Assembly: GCA_023412475.1 (NCBI GenBank)
Contig: JAEYNR010000039.1
Span: 1 to 64,000 of the forward strand
Direction of reading: 5' to 3'
DNA: 64,000 nucleotides
DNA from: Fibrobacterota bacterium
GTDB taxonomy: Bacteria > Fibrobacterota > Chitinivibrionia > Chitinivibrionales > Chitinispirillaceae
This document shows positions 18,601 to 27,820 of the stretch, piece after piece. The position numbers and the translations under genes are program-made. Below the pieces are notes generated by a model. It worked only from the letters and a program-made list of their open reading frames with translations. It made no database searches and was not told where the DNA came from. Position 1 is the stretch's first letter. Every line of letters starts with the position of its first letter.

Positions 18601-18738
18601 CCGATGACGGTGGAAAACATAGATCAAATAATTAAAGAGATAACATCAATAGAGATAAGAAACAAATATTTAAAAGGAGAGTTAGACAGGGCTTGCTGGT
18701 CACTTCTCAGGAGTGCACAGCAACTGATGAGCCGGTAA
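15625..18738 (+). CDS. Class A penicillin-binding protein, atypical
   Basis: A 1037-residue bifunctional peptidoglycan synthase anchored by one N-terminal helix (about 5-28). The GT51 domain (about 110-310) keeps the catalytic Glu147 in TTEDKNFY, but the usual His-x-Gly after it is absent. The second motif is GSSTIHMQVARFL rather than GGSTITQQLAKN. The transpeptidase domain has S527-T-S-K530, S608-N-N610 and K787-S-G789-T-T, where KTG is usual. It is longer than typical PBP1 (about 800), with a long insert between the domains and a C-terminal extension after about 800. Start is GTG 15625; no strong ribosome-binding site is seen, so the start is uncertain. It stands alone. A divergent but probably active enzyme is the best reading; loss of glycosyltransferase activity is possible. 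Confidence 0.85.
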   Translation: MNKKTVTVVTILFFLPLFIYFGAEVLLFIYTNSEAKQLIRLDKKGLLSRDYGYIWQEINSSKEMSKFSGIISGDSSSHQPNRISGEKIKDFPSLAAISELNEIKNLHKTITITDRHGIALAKLQTTHTCVFLTDINEILISSLLTTEDKNFYQRKSAYDYNALLRAVFSSVWKSVKTFRLQRPRGSSTIHMQVARFLLMKYNSRGYAYSEQNLSRKLQELKLATALKLSYSNQEILTTYINHCVSAGRGMRGYHDTSMKLFGVHPKELSLAQSLYLSRLVKWNRHVPSKIIGQINSSMPSLARHFKWTDKQQDTIIRSLDTLSFRTAKNIIPTRSHLIDLANEYWKKICKGNGISDSELSEMDIADPESMIRRYGNLTIKLTIDYRLQSTLEKLVDSRGFGPDTTIRSDIRIGSEGVNLPLAETVPADTLRKIIILKGDSVVKISGNSVSLHQNDTLVENIRYKKDKNHIRRSCFTYYRDTITVSGQYFAYAIMNSQTRELLAYYSRDRLGSRLQSLHVNRNPNGSSTSKPLIYAMAYDLGVYSPTDMASDDIEYGDSCAWARHFYGPEEKPTGITYHLAAEKSGYTVHNHHKKFDGYDYLFNHLSNSNNIMAVETMYRLNTEMTSDDPKSEKIKSFISRAGMDVFYRGKQITGPSLYTALAALCTGSAITDSVKKLCSNRYSIALGTLELSLYEQLHLFNSLYDGKLVIDPSEHTELFVKNVELAGNEVNFEDSLPLRTIFDDMEKLHPVHLGLHKRLVNATFPAMYNLDICNSEKLNEHVSNFAKSGTTDDVIKPYYATNSDNFRTNYGLWNAVLRLNLKKVDLMEAIKSDSLLKDLKTTLLNGQIPEQETVDVTLACIGECNKQHTGTRDGKTLHSYVSTSLLKRFGAQPCSSGFFQAYEWQIKEETSDQTKFADFLDQSDLSGWSKMLIKLKTGFDSNISGENIVFEKPRFGNTIRLRGKNYRKMLKFAPHMGKESKRYLSLLEQLREPMTVENIDQIIKEITSIEIRNKYLKGELDRACWSLLRSAQQLMSR

Positions 18739-18872
18739 TGGGTTGATCTTCACGAGGTTGAGGAATGTTACAATAGTGAAGGCCCTACAGGCCTTGAAAA
18801 GAAAATCCAAACTCACAGTTCTAAAATTCTAAACAGTAAAAAGAAGTGTTGCAACTACCGCTAAAAGCTATC

Positions 18873-19151
18873 ATCCTAAAAACCGCAGTAGCTTGGCGCG
18901 GATAACACGTAATCTGTTGCCCGTCCTCCGTAGCTGTTAGCTAACTGCGGAGGGTGGACGCATAAAGGGATTATCACTTCGTTCTGCTATGCAAGGTATT
19001 TCAGTACTTCGTACTGTACCTGGATTATAGCTCTTTGCATGGTCAGCTCTTTCGGTCTTATCACCTGTAGATAAAACATAACAAGAGCTTCAACCCTTTC
19101 TGCATCAACATCTTACGGTTCTACATCGCCACCTACAGCGGTTTTTAGGAT
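18873..19151. repeat. Inverted-repeat-bounded 279-bp element
   Basis: Perfect 14-bp terminal inverted repeats, ATCCTAAAAACCGC (18873-18886) and GCGGTTTTTAGGAT (19138-19151), enclose 251 nt without a gene. The interior is G+C-richer than the flanks. It holds a hairpin in which CCTCCGTAG (about 18926) pairs with CTGCGGAGG (about 18946) with one G-T pair, and a second partial palindrome, CAGTACTTCGTACTG (about 19002-19016). The structure resembles a small non-autonomous mobile element (MITE-like). Target-site duplications were not seen. Confidence 0.45.
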
Positions 19152-19170
19152 CATTGAGTTTTCTTTTCCC

Positions 19171-19240
19171 CTTTTACTGTTCTTCTTCTTTTTCATCTTC
19201 CTGTCCTTGTTTCGGATTTCGTTTTAGAATTTCGTGCTTT
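19171..19240. repeat. TTTCG-rich dispersed intergenic repeat, copy 3
   Basis: A T-rich block with CTTGTTTCGGATTTCG and AATTTCGTGCTT, like copies 1 and 2. The word TTCTAAAATTCTAAA that would match the 5' part of the composite repeat lies about 350 nt upstream, on the other side of the inverted-repeat element. Confidence 0.5.
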
Positions 19241-19570
19241 ATGTCGTTTTGTATTTATTTATTTCCTTACACCAACATCAACGATAACGACTACGATTGG
19301 TATGAGTATCAATCGACGAGGTGGTCGACAACGATTTCGAAATAAGACAGAAAAAAGCATCTCACTGCCTACAATTATCCCGACTACCAGTCATTTTTAA
19401 AAAATGGACATCCATAGTTATTCAGGATATAATAGAATAGACGGCACACATCTACATATCACAGATTCTAGTGTTACATCAAGTACCTTTACATACTTAG
19501 GGATTAGGTAAAATATCGGATTGAAAAAGAAATTATGGTCTCAGTTTAGCAAAAGATCCGGAGTTATAGT

Positions 19571-22500
19571 TTGCCGAAAAAACCCTGCCTTTTTTTTCCT
19601 CTTTTTTTTGTCGCAATATTTCTTTTGCCCAGTGATACTTTTGCACGAAAATTAACCGTTGATGCTGATGGCGGAAGTACATATACATCCCTCAGTCAAG
19701 CTCTTAATGCTTCCTTTTCCGGTGATACCATATACATTCAGGGTAATGATATTGACACCTATAGTGAGTCCTGGCCAAGTAACCGCGACGCAAATCTGAC
19801 AATTATGGGTGCATCTTCCAACCCGGACAGTTTCCCGATTATCACATTTACAGCCTGGAACAACTACTGGCAAACCGGCATTGGTACAACCAGGTTGGAG
19901 CGGATAGTTATAAAAAACTGGAGTATAATCGATTTAACAAATAACTCTCAAAGGCACTGCGGAATAGATAAATGTATCATCAGAGATCATAATTCCACAG
20001 TTTTCCAATTTTCTGGCGATGTCGCTATGTTCAACCGTATTTCTATCACCAATTCGATTTTCTGGAACAACAGCTCCAACATTTTTGCAAAACCGAGCAC
20101 TTATAACCAAAATGGCCCTTATGCGACTGTAACCAACTGTACCTTTTATAATAATACAGGGACAATCAATGCTGAAGATAATATTTCTTCATTTGATGCT
20201 GTAACCAATAAGAAAATAGTAGTTATCAAGAACAGCATCTTTAAAAACTGCCCGAACATCGTTGCCGATACTGATATAAAACCTGCCTATACCTACAATC
20301 TGTTACCTGGGGGACAATCCGGATGGGGAACCGGCAGCATTTACACCGATGATCCAGGATTTGTCAATGGTTCTCCACAAAAGGCCTCCGATTTTGCTCT
20401 TTTGTATAGCTCTGCAGCTAAAGATACGGCAAACAACACTGACGCACCTTCTGTAGATATCACCGGTACCAGCCGTTCAGGTACTTATGATATCGGAGCA
20501 TTTGAATATGGAAGTGGTGGCTCTGGCTCGGGCACTAACCTTTACTGGGACATCTCTACCGACGGAGGCTACCAGGCAGGTAATGGCACCTGGGGTACAA
20601 ATAATTACTGGACTTCTGATGGAACAAATCTGGTCTCCTGGCCTGGAGCAGGACATTCAGCTACCTTCACCGGAAGCGATGGCAACTGGACGATCGATAT
20701 TAATAACACCCAGAATGTGGACAGCATGGCCTTTCTGAAAAATGGATACACTTTCAATGGAGGAACCCTGAATTTTTCAAGCAAGTCCGGAGTTTTTGTG
20801 GAAAGTGAAAAATCGGCTACAATAAGTACTGTAATCTCCGGATCACCAGGACTTTCAAAGTATGGTGATGGAATACTCATTCTTTCCGGCTCTAACACAT
20901 ATAGCGGAAACACCGTGATCAACAAAGGAATATTGAAAAACGATGCCTCCAATTGCCTGCCAACATCGACTATTTTAGTCATAGGCACTGAAGATGCAAA
21001 TGATGCGACCTATGAAATGAATGGATACAGCCAGACCGTAGGGGGAATCGCTGATGGAGGTACTACCGGGGGAACCAAAAAGATTATTAACAGCGGTTCA
21101 TCAGCCACTTTGACAGTCAATAATACTGATGTGTATGCGTATAGCTATCTTATCACCGGTGCAATAAATCTAACAAAGAGTGGTTCTTCCAAATTTACTC
21201 TGGCAGGTGCAAACGACTATACTGGCAATACAACCATCTCCGGAGGAAATCTTTGTGTCAACGGTTCAATAGCTTCTGCAAGTGCGGTTACTGTTGCATC
21301 TGGCGCCACACTCTCCGGAAACGGTACAGTTTCAGGAAATGTTACTGTTGCCGGTGAAGGAACGCTAGAACCCGGAGATGGAAATACAGCAACTCTATCA
21401 ACTGGTAACCTGACACTAAACAGTTCTTCTATTCTAAATTTCCAATTGGGAAGCAGCTCGGACAAGATCGCAGTATCAGGTGATCTTGTTCTGGATGGAA
21501 CTCTGAATGTAACTGGTGTATCTGGTTTTGGTGTTGGCACATATACAATAATTACCTGTAGCGGGTTGATCACCAATGACACAATATCAATAGGATCAGT
21601 TCCTTACGGATATGATTGTTCAATCAGTATATCTGGGGGGAATGTAAACTTCATAGTATCAGGAGGAATCGTTTATCCGGAAAATGTGGTTACTATTGAT
21701 GCAGACGGTAATGCCGATTACGATTCACTAGATGCAGCATTGGCTGATATTAAATCGGGAGCAATAGATCCTGATACGATATTGTTTATCGGATCAAATC
21801 AACATACATACACGTGGAGCGTTTCTTTAGGAAGTAGCCTTGGCTATCTCGTTTTTAAAGGAGAAGAAACCGATCCGGACAAATTTCCTATTATCAGTCA
21901 CACCGAGCATGAATTGTTCGACTTTTTTAATGCTAATGATGTTCATTATCAAAGATTGATTCTGACTGGTAAAGTAGGATATAATCTGGCCCAAAAGGCC
22001 CGTTTCTTTTCATTCAGGCAATGCGTGATACGTGATTTTGATTCAACCTCTTTCGCTATCAAGATCGGAGGCAACTCTGGGGGAACAGTAATCTTTGAAA
22101 ACTGTTTATTCGAAGGGAATAAATGTGCTAACATTTTTGAATTTGACTACTGGGATGGAGCACCAGTATTTACCATTATTAACTGCACTTTTGACAATAA
22201 TAAAAGTATCTGGAATAAAGACGAAAGTCATAATACAAATTTCTCGATTAAAAACTGCATATTTAGCGGTAATCAAACCACATTCATCGGAAATAACCTG
22301 CGTGCAAAGACCTCTTATTCACTGACTTCTGAAAATACCAATTATTATGGAACCGGATGTGTGTCAAATGGTAATCCCCAATATGTCAGTTCTTCCAGAA
22401 ACAACCCATCAGACTGGAAACTTTTAATTGGAACTCCGGCTGATGATATCGGAACCTCCAGTGGTGCTCCGGCAGTTGATTTGGGGGGAGGGGTGAGAAG

Positions 22501-25500
22501 CGGTAAAATCGATGCCGGTTGCTGGGTGTTCAATTCACATTTTTATTGGGATGTGAGCACAGCCGCAGGATACCAGGCAGGAAACGGAACCTGGGGTACA
22601 AATAGCTTCTGGAGTTTCGATGGAACAACCTTAGTCCCCTGGCCTGGTGCAGGATATTCAGCTATATTTGCCGGAACCGATAGTACCTGGACAATTAATG
22701 TAAACGAAACTCAATTTGTGGACAGCATTGCATTCCTTAATGATGGATATACGATAAGTGAAGGTACATCTCTGAATTTCAGCACAAAGTCGGGAGTTTT
22801 TGTCGATGCAGAAAAAACCGCAACCATCAATACTGTGATTGCTGGTACACCGGGACTCTCAAAATATGGCACAGGTACTTTAGTTTTAGGTGGATCAAAC
22901 ACTTTCTCCGGTCCGGTAGTCATTAATGCCGGAGTGGTTTTTACAAGCCATCTCGATAATGGTGGGAGCAACAGCAACATCGGTTCCTCCTCAAATACAG
23001 CATCAAATCTGGTGTTTAAAGGAGGAACATTGAAGTATACCGGGGAGATGCAGGCTACCGATCGGCTGTTTACACTGAGCACTTATGGCGGTGCAATAGA
23101 CGGATCAGGCACAGGACAATTGATCTTTAATAACACTGGCACCATGGGGGTTAGTGGAAGCGGTGTACGTATGATCACTCTGACAGGTAGCAGTATCGGA
23201 AATTCTCTTGCAATGGTTGTAAGTGATAACGGTGGTGCCACATCCATAACCAAATCCGGTTCAGGATTATGGATATTAAATGGAAATAACACTGCAACCG
23301 GTACAGTGAACATAGCTGATGGAACGCTTCAGATTGGAAACGGCGGAACTTCAGGAAGTATAAATGGTCCTGTCATAAATAATGGAACACTTAAATTTAA
23401 CAGATCTAATTCTTTTTCATTCAATAAGATCATCTCCGGCAATGGCCATCTGATAAAGTCAGGAGATGGTACGCTGACTCTTTCCGGAGAAAACACATAT
23501 AACGGAACTACATCAATAAACTCAGGCGTTTTGCAGCTTGGAGCTTCTAATGTAATCCCAGATGGCTCATTAAAAAACAATGTTGATTTATATGGAACTC
23601 TTGATCTTAACTCCTACAGCGAGACAATCAACGGACTGAGTGGGAACGGTATCGTTGACAACAGCGCTTCCGGAGCTCCTGTTCTTACCATTGGTGCAAA
23701 TAATGCCAGTACCTCTTTTAGCGGTTCAATCAAGAACAGTGCTGGCACTCTGGGATTAACAAAAACTGGTTCAGGAAGGATTGCTCTTACTGGTAACAAT
23801 ACCTATAGCGGTGCAACAACCATTTCTGAAGGAGAATTGATGATTAGCGGATCGACTTCCACTGCAAGTGAGTTTACCGTTGAGTCAGGTGCAGAAATCA
23901 GTGGCAGTGGAACCATAGCCGGCCCTGTAACTATCGCTAATGGAGGAACAATCAGCCCTGGTGACAACTCGGTTGGGACACTATCGACCGGAAGTTTGAT
24001 TCTCAACAATTCCTCTGTGCTGAATTTCGACCTGGGAACAAGTTCCGATCAGATAATCGTAAACGGGGATTTGACGCTGAATGGAATCTTGAACATTGAC
24101 AATTCTGGTGGATTCATTGTGGGAGATTATACTTTATTTACCTATACTGGATCGATTACAGATGAAACACTCAACATAGGTACAGTTCCACTAAGCTCAT
24201 TTATCTACATTATCGAAATTACTGAAGAAAAAGTAATCTTGCAAGTTACTTCAAAAGAAGAATTTCTTCCTTTAACGGTAGTAGAAGACGCTTCGGTTTG
24301 TTCAGTTTACACAAAAAAATGGACTCTGGTGTTTGATAACAATAATGGCGGAGGAATAAATGTGCTTACAGATAGCATCCATGGACTTTCTCATGGTCAG
24401 GGAAATCAGATTGGAGCTTCACAGAATCTTTTCTTTATGGAGCACAGCGGAGCAAGTTCAAAGCAGAATGGATCATGGTCTGTTAAGCAGATCGGTTCAT
24501 TTTGGACCACAATAAGCCAGAGTGGAACCTTGGGTGCCGGAATTTCCTATTCCAATGATTATACGGTTCATGGCTCTGGCAGGATTTTCATAAAATCTAC
24601 AATAAATAACTCCGGAAGCACTGTATCTGGAAAGACTCTTCGATTGGGCTGTGAACGAAGTCCGGTTGCCACTACGTCAACTGTTACAGGAAATGCCACA
24701 GCCAGCCAATCACCGTATGTACTTTTAAGCTCAAATGCTTCGCTGCATAATGACATCTTATTATGCATAATGGATCTATGGACATCTTCGGCCGGTATTC
24801 CAAACAGTGCCACCGGGTTTTACAACAGTACAACAAACGGATATGCAGGATACGAATGCAACAATTTCAGCCTAAGTTCTGGACAAAGACAATCCTGGGA
24901 GTTCATGATCGATTTTACTCATCATATCTGGAACGATACAGATGGCATTGGAATTTATGTTGATGATTACCGGAAACCCGACAGTTTAGTATACCTTATC
25001 GGAACATCGGCTATGGAAATGGATTGGGAGCAGCATCTTTATGGTCATTGGAAATTCGATGAAAAGGGACTATCGGTTATCGCCAGAGATGCTTCAGGCA
25101 ACGGATGGCACGCGTCAGTCCCTGATGCAGGCTGGAGTGATGGCAGGCTTGATGGAGGACTGCAACTAAATGGGTCCCAGGAAGCAACTGCAACAGGAAA
25201 TGATATGTTTAACGGCAATGAAAGATTCACTGTCATGGCATGGATAAAACCATCTGAAACCATTTCTTCCAATTCAGTATTTATCGGAAAGCACATAGGA
25301 GCTGAAGGGTGGAAATTTTCCGGAAGTGAATCTGGAAGAGTAGGTCTGACTCTCAATGGAACAACATTTTCCGGAAACTCAAATAGCATCGGTATAGGCA
25401 GTTGGCATCATGTAGCTGTTAGCTGGAATACTTCAGGTACAGTAACTTTTTACGTAGATGGATTTGTAGACAAGATTCTTTCAGCAAGCGAGGTAAGTGG

Positions 25501-27820
25501 TGCCGATGCATTTATACACATTGGAACAGGGTTCAAAGGGGTAATCGATGATGTAAGATGTTACGGGGATACGGTAACTGAAAATACAATAAAGAGCATC
25601 TACAGATTTGGTTACCGCAGCGCAGAGGGCATATATGACAACCGTGCCAGCAACGAGAACACCTTGCTGGCGCTTATAGATGGTGACGATATCCCCCGCA
25701 GGTTTCCGGTCTTTCGAATTGCAAATTACTGGGCAACATCGAAACCTGCTCCCGGATGTGTGAGACTTAATGGAAACGTTTTGACTGAGGGTGTTGATTA
25801 TTACGCTGATCTTTTCGACGAGTGGAATCTTCTGTATATAGGTCTTAACAAAGTAATTCTTTCCAGTTCAGTCAGGCTTTTCATTGATGATGCAAGCTCG
25901 CAGGGAGCTTTTCAGAGAGAGACCCCCAAAATGGTAAGCGGAAAGCAGAGTAATGGGTCGGTTGATTATTTCTGGGTGAAGAATTTTTCTGAAGACGCCT
26001 TCAGCTCAGGTTCCTCAGAGCAATGGTATGTCAACTGGAAAATGAGCGAAAATGACGCAAAAGATGGTGATCCGTGGTTCATGGCTGCTTCGGTGACCGA
26101 TCCTTATCATCAGATCGACACTTCTACCTTAACTAATCATATACCCGGTTACGACGGGTATAATGATTCATGGGGAACTTACTGTTTTAGAGTTGGCGAT
26201 AATTCCCCAAAAACAGCAAAAGACGTTTCAGAACCTTTTACCTATGCAGTAGAGGAAAGCTCCAGCGTGCGCGTGGTGTTAAGGGTAAATGAAAGATATA
26301 TAAAAGCTTACAACGATTTTTTCAAAATTGTTACTCGTTGGACCATCTATCCAACAGGCCAGTTTTTTAAATGGGACAGCATTTATGGTTTTAGTGAAGC
26401 ACCTACACGTGTTTATGCCGGTGCCTCTATGGATAAAGCCAGCTATTCATCTTTTTATATGAATAAAGCCCAAAAAAGAGCTGGAATTATTTATTCCGAA
26501 AAGTTTCAGGATTTTGCTTATGTATGGCTTTCAATGAAAAACAGCAGTGGATACCAGGAACAACCTTTTGATAGCGATACAATATTAGCCTGGAATGAGT
26601 CCGCCAGAGTCGGTCTGGATTTTGCCGACTTGAGTCTTCCTGGTATCTGGAATTCAGACAACATTCAAACTGTAGTGTATATGGATATGCAACACTCAAA
26701 AATGAATTCCGCTTTTATTGATTCGGCAGCCAACTCTGTACAGTATCCGTTAACACCTGTCATGATTACCGGTTCTCTTCTTAATGGGGCCAATGCAACA
26801 AAAGGCGATCTTAACGGTGATGGTTTTAATGAGCGTGAAGGCGCTTATGTTATTAAAGCAAGCAACAATGAAGTTCACTTCAGACTTCCTGCACACAAAG
26901 ACACATGTAGATTTCAACCTGCGGTCAGAATAACCAGCTACGTTTCAACATCAAAACCTCAATATGTGATTATCTACCGGGGAGCTGACACAATGACACT
27001 GGCTGAGGGTCATTATTATAATGCTTATCTCAACCGTACAAGCAAAGAACTTATCATACAAATTGACAGCGTTTTCTGTGATACGGTCAGCGTTTTTATT
27101 TCAAGCGACAGGACTCTGGCAGTCAATCTTTCTCAATTCAGTGCGAGTGGAGGGGACAGATGTGATACTTTAATCTGGAGAACCGAGAGTGAACAGGAAA
27201 ATCTAGGATTTTATTTATTGCGGAGAGTATGCCCTGTTTTTTTGGACAGTTTAATGAAAGCGGAGAGCAAAAAGAATGGTGCTGATGCTAGTGATACCCT
27301 GCTGCTTCTCAAAAACAAAATGGTCACCTATAATGATACAGAATGGGTACGAATAAATGAAAAGATTATACCCGGAGCCAAAGCTGGAGCATCTTTGGGA
27401 CCACGCGATTACAGGTATATCGACTACAATGTTCAAAACGATATTCTCTACGAATATAAGCTTATATCTGTGGATTATTCAAATAAAGAAAAAATCTATG
27501 GACCGGTGCAGGCAATACCCAAAAGATTCTTGCCTGCAAAATTTGCCTTGTTTAAAAATTTCCCTAATCCATTAAAAACATATACTCATATCCGATTTGC
27601 CCTGCCCCAGGACAGTAGGATTTCTCTTAACATCTACAATCTTCAGGGGAAACTGGTTAAAAGGCTGATTAAGCCGGATAAGGTCCTTGGCAGTGGAATC
27701 TATCAGGTCACATGGGATGGCAAAGGTGATAATGGAGGTGTACTGGCTTCCGGACCATATATCTACCGGTTGGTTAGCGGAAAATTTGCCGATGCCCATG
27801 TTTTGTTGCTGGCCAGGTGA
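19571..27820 (+). CDS. Giant secreted repeat protein with LamG and FlgD-like C-terminus
   Basis: A 2749-residue surface or secreted protein. Signal peptide 1-25. Two large modules follow, each a beta-helix-like part (about 25-320 and 705-985) plus autotransporter-associated strand repeats of the form L.K.G.G.L.L.G.NTY.G.T.I..G.L, at about 426, 533, 1095, 1227, 1293 and 1395. The modules share long near-identical stretches, for example GYQAGNGTWGTN at about 331 and 997, so the gene grew by internal duplication about 666 residues apart. A LamG/concanavalin-type domain spans about 1821-2012 (HWKFDEKG to the IDDVRCYGD strand). The C-terminus (about 2655-2749) has NFPNPLKTYTHIRF and IYNLQGKLVK, a FlgD Ig-like/type IX-like sorting domain rather than an autotransporter barrel. 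Start is TTG, with GGAG 7 nt upstream. Adhesion or glycan binding is inferred; no catalytic domain is seen. Confidence 0.85.
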   Translation: MPKKPCLFFPLFFVAIFLLPSDTFARKLTVDADGGSTYTSLSQALNASFSGDTIYIQGNDIDTYSESWPSNRDANLTIMGASSNPDSFPIITFTAWNNYWQTGIGTTRLERIVIKNWSIIDLTNNSQRHCGIDKCIIRDHNSTVFQFSGDVAMFNRISITNSIFWNNSSNIFAKPSTYNQNGPYATVTNCTFYNNTGTINAEDNISSFDAVTNKKIVVIKNSIFKNCPNIVADTDIKPAYTYNLLPGGQSGWGTGSIYTDDPGFVNGSPQKASDFALLYSSAAKDTANNTDAPSVDITGTSRSGTYDIGAFEYGSGGSGSGTNLYWDISTDGGYQAGNGTWGTNNYWTSDGTNLVSWPGAGHSATFTGSDGNWTIDINNTQNVDSMAFLKNGYTFNGGTLNFSSKSGVFVESEKSATISTVISGSPGLSKYGDGILILSGSNTYSGNTVINKGILKNDASNCLPTSTILVIGTEDANDATYEMNGYSQTVGGIADGGTTGGTKKIINSGSSATLTVNNTDVYAYSYLITGAINLTKSGSSKFTLAGANDYTGNTTISGGNLCVNGSIASASAVTVASGATLSGNGTVSGNVTVAGEGTLEPGDGNTATLSTGNLTLNSSSILNFQLGSSSDKIAVSGDLVLDGTLNVTGVSGFGVGTYTIITCSGLITNDTISIGSVPYGYDCSISISGGNVNFIVSGGIVYPENVVTIDADGNADYDSLDAALADIKSGAIDPDTILFIGSNQHTYTWSVSLGSSLGYLVFKGEETDPDKFPIISHTEHELFDFFNANDVHYQRLILTGKVGYNLAQKARFFSFRQCVIRDFDSTSFAIKIGGNSGGTVIFENCLFEGNKCANIFEFDYWDGAPVFTIINCTFDNNKSIWNKDESHNTNFSIKNCIFSGNQTTFIGNNLRAKTSYSLTSENTNYYGTGCVSNGNPQYVSSSRNNPSDWKLLIGTPADDIGTSSGAPAVDLGGGVRSGKIDAGCWVFNSHFYWDVSTAAGYQAGNGTWGTNSFWSFDGTTLVPWPGAGYSAIFAGTDSTWTINVNETQFVDSIAFLNDGYTISEGTSLNFSTKSGVFVDAEKTATINTVIAGTPGLSKYGTGTLVLGGSNTFSGPVVINAGVVFTSHLDNGGSNSNIGSSSNTASNLVFKGGTLKYTGEMQATDRLFTLSTYGGAIDGSGTGQLIFNNTGTMGVSGSGVRMITLTGSSIGNSLAMVVSDNGGATSITKSGSGLWILNGNNTATGTVNIADGTLQIGNGGTSGSINGPVINNGTLKFNRSNSFSFNKIISGNGHLIKSGDGTLTLSGENTYNGTTSINSGVLQLGASNVIPDGSLKNNVDLYGTLDLNSYSETINGLSGNGIVDNSASGAPVLTIGANNASTSFSGSIKNSAGTLGLTKTGSGRIALTGNNTYSGATTISEGELMISGSTSTASEFTVESGAEISGSGTIAGPVTIANGGTISPGDNSVGTLSTGSLILNNSSVLNFDLGTSSDQIIVNGDLTLNGILNIDNSGGFIVGDYTLFTYTGSITDETLNIGTVPLSSFIYIIEITEEKVILQVTSKEEFLPLTVVEDASVCSVYTKKWTLVFDNNNGGGINVLTDSIHGLSHGQGNQIGASQNLFFMEHSGASSKQNGSWSVKQIGSFWTTISQSGTLGAGISYSNDYTVHGSGRIFIKSTINNSGSTVSGKTLRLGCERSPVATTSTVTGNATASQSPYVLLSSNASLHNDILLCIMDLWTSSAGIPNSATGFYNSTTNGYAGYECNNFSLSSGQRQSWEFMIDFTHHIWNDTDGIGIYVDDYRKPDSLVYLIGTSAMEMDWEQHLYGHWKFDEKGLSVIARDASGNGWHASVPDAGWSDGRLDGGLQLNGSQEATATGNDMFNGNERFTVMAWIKPSETISSNSVFIGKHIGAEGWKFSGSESGRVGLTLNGTTFSGNSNSIGIGSWHHVAVSWNTSGTVTFYVDGFVDKILSASEVSGADAFIHIGTGFKGVIDDVRCYGDTVTENTIKSIYRFGYRSAEGIYDNRASNENTLLALIDGDDIPRRFPVFRIANYWATSKPAPGCVRLNGNVLTEGVDYYADLFDEWNLLYIGLNKVILSSSVRLFIDDASSQGAFQRETPKMVSGKQSNGSVDYFWVKNFSEDAFSSGSSEQWYVNWKMSENDAKDGDPWFMAASVTDPYHQIDTSTLTNHIPGYDGYNDSWGTYCFRVGDNSPKTAKDVSEPFTYAVEESSSVRVVLRVNERYIKAYNDFFKIVTRWTIYPTGQFFKWDSIYGFSEAPTRVYAGASMDKASYSSFYMNKAQKRAGIIYSEKFQDFAYVWLSMKNSSGYQEQPFDSDTILAWNESARVGLDFADLSLPGIWNSDNIQTVVYMDMQHSKMNSAFIDSAANSVQYPLTPVMITGSLLNGANATKGDLNGDGFNEREGAYVIKASNNEVHFRLPAHKDTCRFQPAVRITSYVSTSKPQYVIIYRGADTMTLAEGHYYNAYLNRTSKELIIQIDSVFCDTVSVFISSDRTLAVNLSQFSASGGDRCDTLIWRTESEQENLGFYLLRRVCPVFLDSLMKAESKKNGADASDTLLLLKNKMVTYNDTEWVRINEKIIPGAKAGASLGPRDYRYIDYNVQNDILYEYKLISVDYSNKEKIYGPVQAIPKRFLPAKFALFKNFPNPLKTYTHIRFALPQDSRISLNIYNLQGKLVKRLIKPDKVLGSGIYQVTWDGKGDNGGVLASGPYIYRLVSGKFADAHVLLLAR

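Larger units (their letters stand above)
18739..19570. other. Long intergenic with repeats and IR-bounded element
   Basis: About 830 nt between the PBP and the giant protein. It contains a short word TTCTAAAATTCTAAA (about 18820), an element bounded by a 14-bp inverted repeat (18873-19151), a G+C-rich hairpin inside it, and a TTTCG-rich block (about 19171-19240). No gene is seen. Confidence 0.55.

Noticed and set aside
20487..24009. Many 60-130 codon frames antisense or shifted within the giant gene
   Set aside because: Shadows of the repetitive Ser/Gly/Thr-rich coding sequence; no start signals.
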